64,000 nucleotides of DNA from CAVVNP01 sp963800235 (GTDB lineage Bacteria > Actinomycetota > Acidimicrobiia > Acidimicrobiales > Iamiaceae): positions 372,001 through 436,000 of the forward strand of contig CAWDAD010000003.1 in NCBI GenBank assembly GCA_963800235.1, written 5' to 3'. Under the pieces are notes generated by a model. That model saw nothing but the letters and a program-made list of their open reading frames with translations, was not told the origin of the DNA and did not search any database. Shown here piece after piece: positions 26,049-35,335 of this stretch (the stretch's first letter is position 1; each line of letters opens with the position of its first letter). Both the position numbers and the translations under genes were made by a program.

Positions 26049-27826
26049 CGGAGCCGTCCGTCGTCGGCGACCCGCTCGGCCATCGGTCCGACCAGCTCGG
26101 GACCGGTCTCCCGGTCACCGGCACCGCTCGAGGCGGTGACCGGCGTGGGGGCCGGCTCGGCCTCGCCCTGCCCGTCGTCGCCGACGGCGGCACCGTCGTC
26201 CGAGGGCGGTCCGGACGAGCCGTCGGACGCGCCGGCCATGCGGGCGGCGTAGGCGGCCTCGGGATCGGTGGCCCGGTGGGGCAGCCAGATGGCCACGCCG
26301 ATGGCGGCGAGCACCAGGATCACCGCGGCGACCAGCACGGCGGTGTGCATGCCCTGGACGTAGCCGTCCTTGGCCACGCCGAGGACCTGGGGAGCGAGGG
26401 CCTTGGCCTGCGGCGGCAGCTGCGGGCTCTGGAACAGGCCCTGGGCGGTGCCGATCGACTGGCTGGTCGGCCCCAGGATCTGCGGCGGCACCTTGCCGCC
26501 GAGCAGCGAGTCGATGTGGCTGGTGTAGTGCGACGCCAGGATCGAGCCGAGCACGGCCACGCCCACCGCCCCGCCCACCTGGCGGGTGGTGTCGTTCATG
26601 GCCGACCCGACGCCGGCCTTGGCCCGGGGCAGCGAGCCCATGATCGAGTCGGTGGCCGGGGCCATCACGTTGCCCATGCCGAGGCCGAGCACCATCGAGA
26701 TGAGGATCACGGTGAGCGTGCTCGAGTGCACGTCCATGGTCGTGAACAGCACCATCGAGGCCGCCACCACCGACAGCCCGACGGTGACGACCAGCTTGTT
26801 GCCGAAGCGGTTGACCAGCAGGCTCGAGACGGGCGCCGCCACCATGATCACCGCCGCCTGGGGCAGCAGGACGGCGCCGGCCTTCACCGTCGAGTAGTCG
26901 AGCACCGACTGCAGGTACTGGGTCAGGAGGAAGATGGTGCCGAACAGCGAGAGGAAGGTCAGGGTGATGGCCCCGCTGGCGGCGGAGAAGCGGGGGTTCT
27001 TGAAGAACTCCATGTCGAGCATCGGGTGGTCCGATCGCCGCTCCCACACGAAGAACGCCCCGAGGACGGCGAAGCCCAGGGCCAGGCCGCCCAACGTCGT
27101 CGGCGACGCCCAGCCGTTGTCCGGGGCCTCGATCACCGCCCACAGCACGGCGGTCAGCCCGGCGATGGAGAGGGCGGCGCCCATCGGGTCGAGCCGGGGG
27201 GCCGAGGGGTCCTTCGACTCGGGGACGAGGAAGAAGCCGGACACCAGCCCGGCCAGCACGATCGGGACGTTGACCAGGAAGATCGAGCCCCACGAGAAGT
27301 GCTCGAGCAGCACGCCGCCGGTGATCGGGCCGATGCCGAGGCCGAGGGCGGACACGCCGGCCCAGATGCCGATGGCCTTCGACCGCTCCTGGGGGTCGGT
27401 GAAGACGTTGGTGAGGATCGACAGTGTGCTCGGCATGATGGCGGCGCCGCCGATGCCCATGAGCGAGCGGGTGGCGATCAGCATCCCGGCCGAGGTCGCC
27501 ACCGCCGACAGCACCGAGCCGAGCCCGAAGGTGAACAGGCCGAAGGCGAGGAACTTGTAGCGGCCGAAGCGGTCGCCGAGGCTGCCGGCGGTGAGCAGCA
27601 GGCCGGCGAACACGATGGTGTAGGCGTCGACGATCCACTGCAGCTGGCTGGCGGAGGCGCCGAGGCCGCCCTCGGCGGTGGGCTTGGCCAGGGTGGGCAG
27701 GGCCACGTTCAGGATCGTGTTGTCGAGCACGATCACCACGAGGCTGACGCACAGCACGAGCAGCGTCAGCCACCGGCGCCGGTAGGCGGCGTCGGGATCT
27801 CGCATCCGTTCCCTGATGGCGTTCAC
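26045..27826 (-). CDS. MFS drug exporter, DHA2 (EmrB/QacA) family (593 aa)
   Basis: This is a 14-helix proton-driven exporter. Family motifs are LVVIVLDNTILNVALPTL (motif D1), GSLGDRFGRYK (motif A), and the GPITGGVLLEHFSW segment (motif C). The C-terminal 65 residues after the last helix are acidic, Pro/Ser/Gly-rich and cytoplasmic. The GTG at 27826 is used; an ATG at 27805 is an alternative. The TetR gene follows with a 4-base overlap. Substrates are likely hydrophobic toxic compounds, by family. Confidence 0.9.
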   Translation of the reverse strand: MNAIRERMRDPDAAYRRRWLTLLVLCVSLVVIVLDNTILNVALPTLAKPTAEGGLGASASQLQWIVDAYTIVFAGLLLTAGSLGDRFGRYKFLAFGLFTFGLGSVLSAVATSAGMLIATRSLMGIGGAAIMPSTLSILTNVFTDPQERSKAIGIWAGVSALGLGIGPITGGVLLEHFSWGSIFLVNVPIVLAGLVSGFFLVPESKDPSAPRLDPMGAALSIAGLTAVLWAVIEAPDNGWASPTTLGGLALGFAVLGAFFVWERRSDHPMLDMEFFKNPRFSAASGAITLTFLSLFGTIFLLTQYLQSVLDYSTVKAGAVLLPQAAVIMVAAPVSSLLVNRFGNKLVVTVGLSVVAASMVLFTTMDVHSSTLTVILISMVLGLGMGNVMAPATDSIMGSLPRAKAGVGSAMNDTTRQVGGAVGVAVLGSILASHYTSHIDSLLGGKVPPQILGPTSQSIGTAQGLFQSPQLPPQAKALAPQVLGVAKDGYVQGMHTAVLVAAVILVLAAIGVAIWLPHRATDPEAAYAARMAGASDGSSGPPSDDGAAVGDDGQGEAEPAPTPVTASSGAGDRETGPELVGPMAERVADDGRLR

Positions 27827-27853
27827 AGGCGGCCCTTTCGCATCGACCCTCTT

Positions 27854-27875
27854 TACGAAACGAAATCGTTCCGTA
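27854..27875. promoter_or_regulatory. TetR-type operator (22-base inverted repeat)
   Basis: The half-sites TACGAAACGAA and ATCGTTCCGTA face each other with no spacer and agree at 9 of 11 positions. The site lies 27 bases upstream of the exporter GTG. The ACGAAA/TTTCGT type of core is common among TetR operators. Binding by the TetR encoded two genes downstream is inferred. Confidence 0.7.
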
Positions 27876-28037
27876 TCGGAAACAGGCAATCGCCGGAACG
27901 GGCCGGCCGCAACCGGACATCGGTCACAGTCCCGCCGCTCGACCCGCGCCCGGCCCCGAACCGAGGGCGGTCGTTCACAGGGAGCTCTCAGGCGACGGCC
28001 AGCAGACGTGCAGGCGAACGGCGTAGAAACGGCGATC

Positions 28038-28745
28038 GTGGCCAACGCTGGTGCCGCCGACTCCGCCCGCGTCCTCGTCGTCGACGACGAGGACAACATC
28101 CGCGACCTGCTGGCGACCGCCCTGCGCTACACGGGCTTCGAGGTCGAGACGGCCGACTCCGCCCTGGCGGCCCGCCAGCGGGCCGTCTCCTTCCTGCCCG
28201 AGCTGATGCTCCTCGACGTGATGCTCCCCGACGAGGACGGCATGGCGCTGTGCCGCCGCCTGCGCGACGACGGGGTCAAGGCCCCGGTGATCTTCCTCAC
28301 GGCCAAGGACGCCACCGAGGACAAGGTGCGCGGCCTCACCGTCGGCGGCGACGACTACATCACCAAGCCGTTCAGCCTGGAGGAGGTCGTGGCCCGCATC
28401 CGGGCGGTGCTGCGCCGCACCCGTGAGACCGCCGAGGAGGACCGCCGGCTCCGCTTCGACGACCTCGAGCTCGACGAGGACACCCACGAGGTGTTCCGCG
28501 ACGGCACGTCGATCGCCCTCTCCCCCACCGAGTTCAAGCTGCTGCGCTACCTGCTCCTGAACCCCGAGCGGGTGCTGTCGAAGTCCCAGATCCTCGACCA
28601 CGTCTGGCAGTACGACTTCGACGGGGACGCCAACGTGGTCGAGACCTACATCTCCTACCTCCGCAAGAAGATCGACCGCGGCGGTCGCCCGCTCCTGCAC
28701 ACCGTCCGGGGCGTCGGCTACAGCCTGCGCCTGCCCCGCGACTGA
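28038..28745 (+). CDS. OmpR/PhoB-type response regulator (235 aa)
   Basis: The receiver domain has the acidic pair in VLVVDDEDNIRD, the phospho-acceptor Asp in MLLDVMLPDEDGM, the Thr in FLTAKDA and the Lys in YITKPFSLEE. The winged-helix output domain has LSPTEFKLLRYLLLNPERVLS and VVETYISYLRKKID, with the RGVGYSLR ending. The start is uncertain between GTG 28038 and GTG 28008, because neither has a clear ribosome-binding site. It lies 14 bases upstream of the histidine kinase, which is its expected partner. Confidence 0.9.
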   Translation: MANAGAADSARVLVVDDEDNIRDLLATALRYTGFEVETADSALAARQRAVSFLPELMLLDVMLPDEDGMALCRRLRDDGVKAPVIFLTAKDATEDKVRGLTVGGDDYITKPFSLEEVVARIRAVLRRTRETAEEDRRLRFDDLELDEDTHEVFRDGTSIALSPTEFKLLRYLLLNPERVLSKSQILDHVWQYDFDGDANVVETYISYLRKKIDRGGRPLLHTVRGVGYSLRLPRD

Positions 28746-28759
28746 ACGGCGCCGATCGC

Positions 28760-31700
28760 GTGCCCGACGGTCCGCCGCGCCACCGCCGGCTCCGGTCGTG
28801 GGCCGACCGGCCGCCGATCATGCGCCGACGGCTGGTCGTCATCCTGCTGACCCTGGCCGGGCTGGGCATGGCGGTGGTCGGCGTGATCGTCACCGCCCAG
28901 CTGCGCAGCTTCCTCTACGACCGGGTCGACACCCAGCTCGCCGACGCCGGCGCCGGGCGGGGCCCGCTCGGCGGGTTCGGCAACCCGCCGTCGGGCTCGC
29001 CCACCTTCGACACCCAGCGGCGGATCCCCGAGGGGCTGCGGCTGTTCCTCGCCGACGCCAGCTCCGACGGCAAGCAGGTCGTGGTGCTGTCGCGGCCGCT
29101 GCGCAACGGCCAGCCGATCGCCCTGCCGCGGCTCGACCCGACCACCCTGACCGACCGGGCCACCGCCCCGGGTGCGCCGGCCCGGCCCTTCACCGTGGGC
29201 AGCTCCTCCTCGACCCGGTACCGCATGGTCGTGCGGCAGCGAGCCGACGGCACCCTCGGCATCACCGCGCTCACCCTCACCGAGGTCGACGACACGGTGA
29301 GCCGGCTCATCCTGATCGAGGTGCTGGTCGGCGCCGCCGCCCTCGCCGTGCTGGCCGCCGTCGCCCTGTGGGCGGTGCGGCTCGGGCTCCGCCCGCTCGA
29401 GCGCATGGCGACCGCCGCCGGCGAGGTGGCCTCCGGCGACGACCTCTGGCGGGTCGAGCCGGCCGACGACCGCTCGGAGGTCGGCCGGCTCGGCAAGGCG
29501 CTCAACACCATGCTCGAGCGGCTCGAGCGCTCCTTCGCCAGCCAGCGGGCGTCGGAGGAGCGGCTGCGCCGGTTCCTGTCCGACGCGTCCCACGAGCTGC
29601 GCACGCCGCTCACCTCGATCCGCGGCTACGCCGAGCTGTTCCGCCGGGGCGCCGCCGACCGGCCCGATGACCTGGCCAAGGCCATGAGCCGCATCGAGGC
29701 CGAGGCGTCGCGGATGGGGCTGCTCGTCGAGGACCTCCTGGTGCTGGCCCGCCACGACGAGGAGCGCCCCCTCGACCTGGCCTCGGTCGACCTGGCCACC
29801 GTCGTCTCGGACTCCGTCGCCGACGCCCGCGCCGCCCAGCCGGAGCGGCCCTGGGCCCTCTCGACCCCGGCCGAGGTGGTGGTGACCGGCTCGGAGCGCG
29901 AGCTGCGCCAGGTCATGGCCAACCTGCTGGCCAACGTCCGCGCCCACACGCCCGCCGAGGTCCCCTGCGAGGTCACCCTGGAGGCGCCGGCGGGTCGGCA
30001 GGGGGCGCGGATCACCGTGGTCGACCACGGCCCGGGCGTCGGCGACGAGCTGGCCGACCGAATCTTCGAGCGCTTCGCCACCGCCGACACCGGCCGGTCC
30101 CGGTCCCACGACCACGGCGGGGGCACGGGCCTCGGGCTGTCGATCGTGGCGTCGATCGCCGAGGCCCACGGTGGCAGCGCCCGCTACTCGCCCACGCCCG
30201 GGGGCGGGGTCACCATCACCGTCGAGCTGCCCGAGGGCGGCCCCGACCTGCCGCTGCCGGCCGACGACGCCGCCGGTGCGACCGGCGGGGGCGCGGACCC
30301 GCGAGGACCGGTCGCAGCCGCCGCACCGCCCCCCGCCGGCCGGTCGTCAGGCAGCGGTGCCAGGGTGGCCCCCGCCCCGGTGACGACCGGCTCACCGAGC
30401 GACCTCCCCCCGGTCCCGGCCGGAGCCTCCGGCCCGGCTCCGCCGACGCGCCCGGACGCGGCCGTGGCGGGGACCGGGACCGCGCGGTCGGCGGCGCTGA
30501 CCCGGCTGACGCAGGTGGCGCCGTGGGGTCCGATCCTGCTGGCCTTCTTCCTGGGCGCCTGGCACACCGAGCGCAGCGGCGACGCCAACGCCTTCTACGC
30601 CGTCGCCGTCCAGTCGATGGCGAAGAGCTGGCACAACTTCTTCTTCAACGCCTACGACGCCGGCGGGTTCATCGCCATCGACAAGCCGCCGGTCGCCTTC
30701 TGGGCGCAGGCGCTGTCGGTCAAGGTCTTCGGCTACAGCTCCTGGAGCATCCTGCTGCCCGAGGCGCTGGCCGGCGCCGGGGCCGTCGGCTTCCTCTACC
30801 TGGCGGTGCGACGGGTGTGGGGACGCACCGCCGGCCTGGTGGCCGCCACCGCCCTCGCCCTCACGCCGGTCAGCGTGGCGGTGAGCCGTGACAACAACCC
30901 CGACGCCATGCTCGTCCTGTTGCTGGTGGCGGCGGCCTGGTGCATGACCGTCGCCGTCCAGGACGGACGACTGCGGTGGCTGATCGCCGCGGCGGCGCTC
31001 GTCGGCCTCGGCTTCAACACCAAGATGCTGGCCGCCTTCATCGTGGTGCCGGGGATCTGGCTGGCCTACCTCGTCGCCAGCCGCACCCGCTGGTGGCGCC
31101 GGGTGCTGCACCTCTCGATCGCCACCGCCGTGCTGCTGGCGGTGTCGGCGTCGTGGGCGGTGGCGGTCGACCTCACCCCGGCGTCGTCGCGGCCCTACGT
31201 CGGCGGCTCCACCGACAACACCGTCCGGGACCTGATCTTCGGGTACAACGGCTTCGGCCGGGTCGACGGACAGGATCAGACCCGCAGCGGAGGCCGGGGG
31301 CGCCCGTCCGGCCGGTTCGCCCCCGGTGCCCCGACCCGGCCGGGTGCGAACGCCGGCCGGCGGCCGACCGCAGGGGGCGGCGGAACCGCAGGACCGGGCA
31401 CCGGCCCGACCGGTCCCGGTGGTGCCACCCCCGGCGGTCGGCGGGTGGGGCCCGCGCCCGGCGCGGGAGCGGCCACCAGCACCCAGCCGGGCCCGTTCGC
31501 CGGCGGCTTCCGGGCCGGGGCCGGAGGGCGGGGCGCCTTCGCCAACCCGCTCGGCGGCCCCTCGGGCATCACCCGGCTCACCACCTCGGCGGTGGGCGAC
31601 CAGATCGCCTGGTTGTTCCCGCTGGCCGGGGCGGGCGCCGTCGTCGGGCTGGTCGCCGTGGCGGTGGAGCGGCGTCGTGACGCCCAGCTCGGCTCGCTGC

Positions 31701-32700
31701 TGCTCTGGACCGGCTGGGGCGCCGCCGCCTTCTGCGTGTTCAGCTTCTCCCAGGGGATCTTCCACCCGTACTACGTCTCGCTGCTGGCACCGGCGGTCGC
31801 CGCGCTGGCCGGCATCGGGCTGGTCACCTTCGTCGGCGCGGTGGGCCTGCGCCGGGTGCTGGCCGGCCTCGGCGCCCTCGCCGTGGTCGGCACGGCGGTC
31901 GCGGAGATCGTGCTGGCCCGGCGCATCGAGTACGCCCCCTGGGTCCGGGGCCTGGTCGGCGCCGCCGCCCTGGTGGCCGCCGCCGCCCTGCTGCTCCAGG
32001 TGCTGCCGAACCGGCTGCTCGAGCGGTTCCACCTCGGCGCCGGGTTCCGCCGGCTGAGCGTGGTCGGCGCCGCCGCCGCGCTCCTCGTGCTCCCGGGGCT
32101 GTGGTCCTGGAACGGGGCCCAGCAGCCCACCGCCGGGGTCTTCCCCGAGGCCCGGCCGACCGCGCCGGCCCGGGCCAGGCAGCACCCGAACGCCAACCGG
32201 GGCTCGGGCACCGGGGTGATCGGCGGGCCCCAGGGCGACCAGCGCGGGCTCATCCGCTACCTCGAGGCCCACCGGGACGGTGCGACCTGGATCGTGGCGG
32301 TGGCCAGCTCCAACCAGGCCGCCCCGCTCACCCTGCAGAGCGGCCAGCCGGTCATGGCCTACGGCGGCTTCAACGGCACCGACCCGGCCATGACCCGCAG
32401 CGAGCTGGTCGACCTGGTCCGCTCGGGGAAGCTCCGCTTCGTCCTCGCCGGGGGCGAGCAGATCGGCGCCCAGGCCGGCCGCACCGCCCCCGGCCGGCTG
32501 AACGTGTCGGGGGTGGTGACCTCGGCCTGCACCCTCGTGCCCGCCACCGCCTACGGCGGCACCGGCACCGGGTTCGGCGGCGGCGGGTTCGGCGGCGGCG
32601 GGTTCGGCGGCGGCGGGTTCGGCGGCGGCGGGTTCGGCGGGACGGCACCCTCTACGACTGCCAGGGCAGGGCCGACGCGCTGGCCCGCGCCGCCGGCTGA
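28760..32700 (+). CDS. Histidine kinase fused to a GT39/YkcB-type glycosyltransferase; frameshift near the 3' end
   Basis: One open frame encodes two proteins normally made separately. Residues 1-494 are a sensor kinase: TM helix, about 130-residue extracytoplasmic loop, second TM, HAMP, HisKA with SHELRTPLTS (His near 278), and an ATPase domain with NLLANVRAH, DHGPGVGD and GTGLGLSI. A Pro/Ala/Gly-rich linker of about 95 residues follows. Near residue 589 a membrane glycosyltransferase starts (WGPILLAFFLGAW, IDKPPVAFW), with a Gly-rich loop insert and the YkcA/B-type C-terminal domain (LQSGQPVMAYGGF). No stop lies between. After FGGGG repeats, adding one base near 32640 restores the end GTLYDCQGRADAL and the TGA at 32700. 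Uncorrected, the frame continues to 33793 antisense to other genes. Confidence 0.8.
32573..32640 (+). repeat. 15-base tandem repeat encoding FGGGG units
   Basis: Four full copies and one partial copy of a 15-base unit beginning TTCGGCGGCGGCGGG lie inside the glycosyltransferase 3' end. The unit length keeps frame, so the frame loss next to it comes from a single base after the last unit. Confidence 0.85.
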
Positions 32701-32740
32701 GCGGGACCGGCGGTCGGCCGGCACCAGTGGTCGAGCCGGG

Positions 32741-33652
32741 TCAGGGCGGGGCCACGCCCTCCAGCCCCCCGGTGACCCCGGTGGCGCAGACGACGCCGCG
32801 CCGGAGGCAGACCCGGACCTCCTCGGCGAGCCGGTCGGGCTCCCACGCGTTCAGGAAGTCGCCGTGGGCGGTGACCGTCGGGCCCGAGGCCAGCCGCAGC
32901 CCCGCCGGGTCGCCACCGTCGTCCCACCGCACGATCAGCAGCAGCTCCGGCAGCAGCACCGGGTGCGAGGCCGGGCACCGCCCGCCGGAGGAGTAGGCCA
33001 CGTGGGACCGGTGGTCGGCGCTGGTCAGGTGGCGACCGTCCCAGCAGTCGGGGAAGCGCAGCTGCAGGGAGAGCGGCAGGTCCGGCGCGCAGGTCGGTGG
33101 CGCCGGGCGGAGGTCGCCGGGGCGGTCACCGGGCCGGTCGCCGCACGCCCAGCCAACGCGAGTCAGCGGTTGGGCCCGCGTCGAGCGCACGTCGCCGGCC
33201 AGCATCTGCAGCCCGTCCGGGTAGGGCTGCACGGCCCGGGCGTCGCTGCCGAGGGCGGGCCGGTAGTACGCCTTGATGCCGAGCGGCGTCAGCGGGGTGT
33301 CGCCGCGGTACAGGGTCGGCACCCAGTAGGCGGCGGTGTCCTCGGAGGTCCGGCAGGTGGTGTCGTCGGTCCGGTGCAGCGAGGCGGCGGTCGACCCGGC
33401 GTCGGTGCTGGTGTTGCCGAAGAAGTCATGGCTGTGGGAGGCACCCGGCCGGCCGGGGAAGACGATCGGGTCGTCGGGCGCCCGGTGGCCGAAGGCGCAC
33501 TCGACGACGAAGTCGCCCCGGTGCCCGGCGGTCACCCGGAAGGCGGCCGGCACCGGCGGGGCCGGCGCCGACGACCGCGCCGAGCTGCCGCACCCGACGA
33601 GGAGCAGCGCGGCGAGCGCCCCGGCCGCCACCCGTCGGAGCGGGGCCGTCAC
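32741..33652 (-). CDS. DUF1996 lipoprotein (303 aa)
   Basis: This is a secreted lipoprotein of the DUF1996 family. The signal ends LAALLLVGC, and the domain shows HSHDFFGNTSTD, AAYWVPTLY, KAYYRPAL and the FPDCWDGRHL segment typical of the family. Conserved Cys residues in CAFGH, CWDG and GRCPASHPV suggest disulfides. The GTG start at 33652 overlaps the stop of the beta-helix lipoprotein gene (GTGA), so both are made together. The role is not established; the family is found on secreted proteins in fungi and actinobacteria. Confidence 0.82.
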   Translation of the reverse strand: MTAPLRRVAAGALAALLLVGCGSSARSSAPAPPVPAAFRVTAGHRGDFVVECAFGHRAPDDPIVFPGRPGASHSHDFFGNTSTDAGSTAASLHRTDDTTCRTSEDTAAYWVPTLYRGDTPLTPLGIKAYYRPALGSDARAVQPYPDGLQMLAGDVRSTRAQPLTRVGWACGDRPGDRPGDLRPAPPTCAPDLPLSLQLRFPDCWDGRHLTSADHRSHVAYSSGGRCPASHPVLLPELLLIVRWDDGGDPAGLRLASGPTVTAHGDFLNAWEPDRLAEEVRVCLRRGVVCATGVTGGLEGVAPP

Positions 33653-35250
33653 GTTCCGGCGGGGCGGGGCGGCAGCGCGATGGCGTCGACGTCGATGGCC
33701 ATCGGCACGTCGGTGGCCGGATGCGGGCCGGCGGACGCCGCCCCGGGCATCTGGGGCTGCTCGGGGATGGGTGGGGTTGGCGCCGTCCGGTAGTCGACCG
33801 AGTCGGGCACGTCGCGCTGGATCAGCGTCAGCAGGTCGAACCCACCGGTGGTCACGTCGCCGGTGCCGGTGCCGGTGCAGGGGACGGCCTGCTCGATGGC
33901 GGCCGGAGCGCTGGTGGCGAACCGGTTGCCCGAGAAGCAGTTCTTCGCAGCGCCACCCTGCACGTAGAGGGCCAGGTCGGCGAGCCGCGAGTCGCTCACC
34001 GCGTTCTGCTCGACGCGGTTGCCCGCCGCCGGCCACACGTGGTTGTCCTTGTCGAGCTCGGGATAGGTGATCACCGCGATGCCGGTCAGGTCGTGGTCCC
34101 AGACCTGGTTGCGCTCGATGACGTCGTCCTGGCCCCCGGCCACGAGGATGCCGTTGCCCTGGGCCAGCTTGGCCGCGTCGATGGCCGGCGAGGTGCCGTT
34201 GTTGTTGCTGTACACCAGGTTCCCGACGATGACGTTCCCCCGTTGGGGCGCGCCCCGCTCGTAGGAGCCGGAGTTGGGCACGATGCCGGCCCGGTTGTGG
34301 CGCCAGATCGAGTTGGCGATGATCAGGTTCCCGCCGGCGTTGGTGCCCGAGTAGCCGAGGCCGTTGTACTCGCTGACCACGTCGGTGATCACCGCGTCGC
34401 AGGGCTGGCACTGGCCGATGTAGAAGCCGGCGTCGGGCGCGCCCGAGGCGTAGTCGTGGTCGAACTGGCCCTTCTTCGAGTCGAAGGCGTAGACGCCGTA
34501 GTCGCCGGTGCGGGTCGTGGACAGGTAGGAGCCGCGGTAGCCGGTCACGCCGGTCCAGAAGAAGCCGTTGTACCGGTAGTCGCGCGCCGTCAGGTTCTCG
34601 ACCGCCACCCCGTCGGCCCCGACGATGCGGACGCCGTGGTCCCGCTTGAACTCACCCTCGAGGACGGTGCGGTTGCGATCGACGCCGCGGATGGTCAGCT
34701 GGGGCGTGTCGACGGTGACCGCCTCCTTGTAGACGCCGGGCGAGACCAGCACCAGGTCGCCGGGCCGGGCCCGGTCGACGCCGGCCTGGATGGTCGTGGC
34801 GTCCTGGGGCACCCGGATGGTCGTGGGCGGCCCGGCCGGTCGCTTGGTGTCGGTGCGGTCGGCGGCCTGCTGCTGGGCGCCGCCCACCACGATCACGCCG
34901 CGCATGCCCGAGGTCGGTGTGCCGTGGATCGAGCAGTAGTACGCGTACACGCCCGGCCGGGAGAAGGTGGTGCTGTACGACGCCCCGGGCTGGAACCGCG
35001 ACGCGGTGATCCCCCAGGTCTTGGCGTCGACCGGGACGATGTCGTGGACGTTGTGACCGTCGTTGCGCCACTCGACGGTGCCGCCGGTCCCGACCTCGAC
35101 GGTCTTCGCCTGGAAGACGTTGTCGATGGCCTCGACCGAGGCCCGCCTCGGTCCCCCGGCCCGGGCGGCCTCGAGCTCCGGGTCGGAGCCGCAGGCGGCG
35201 CCCACCAGCACCAGGGCCGCGAACATGGCGATGACGGTCGTTCGACGCAA
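33649..35250 (-). CDS. Lipoprotein with cupredoxin and right-handed beta-helix domains (533 aa)
   Basis: The TTG start at 35250 is set by a strong GGAGGGGAA four bases upstream. The signal ends VLVGAAC. Residues about 30-135 are a plastocyanin-like cupredoxin (WRNDGHNVHDI, then YAYYCSIHGTPTSGM), with His, Cys, His and Met copper ligands all present. Residues about 150-480 are a parallel beta-helix that opens IQAGVDRARPGDLVLVSPGVY and continues with NGFFWTGVTGY-like rungs of the NosD/pectin-lyase kind. The tail is Pro-rich. A copper domain joined to a surface carbohydrate-type helix suggests an extracytoplasmic redox or polysaccharide role, but no enzyme activity can be read from the sequence. 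Confidence 0.82.
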   Translation of the reverse strand: MRRTTVIAMFAALVLVGAACGSDPELEAARAGGPRRASVEAIDNVFQAKTVEVGTGGTVEWRNDGHNVHDIVPVDAKTWGITASRFQPGASYSTTFSRPGVYAYYCSIHGTPTSGMRGVIVVGGAQQQAADRTDTKRPAGPPTTIRVPQDATTIQAGVDRARPGDLVLVSPGVYKEAVTVDTPQLTIRGVDRNRTVLEGEFKRDHGVRIVGADGVAVENLTARDYRYNGFFWTGVTGYRGSYLSTTRTGDYGVYAFDSKKGQFDHDYASGAPDAGFYIGQCQPCDAVITDVVSEYNGLGYSGTNAGGNLIIANSIWRHNRAGIVPNSGSYERGAPQRGNVIVGNLVYSNNNGTSPAIDAAKLAQGNGILVAGGQDDVIERNQVWDHDLTGIAVITYPELDKDNHVWPAAGNRVEQNAVSDSRLADLALYVQGGAAKNCFSGNRFATSAPAAIEQAVPCTGTGTGDVTTGGFDLLTLIQRDVPDSVDYRTAPTPPIPEQPQMPGAASAGPHPATDVPMAIDVDAIALPPRPAGT

Positions 35251-35335
35251 CGGGTTCCCCTCCCACTCCACGCCCCGTCGGCGTGGACGACCGCCGAGTC
35301 TGGCGCAACCGGCGGGTGGTCGCGAAGCTCCTCGC

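Noticed and set aside
32701..33793. Continuation of the kinase-glycosyltransferase frame by about 360 codons
   Set aside because: The extension is antisense to the DUF1996 gene, has low-complexity composition, and begins exactly where the conserved glycosyltransferase end is lost by a one-base shift.
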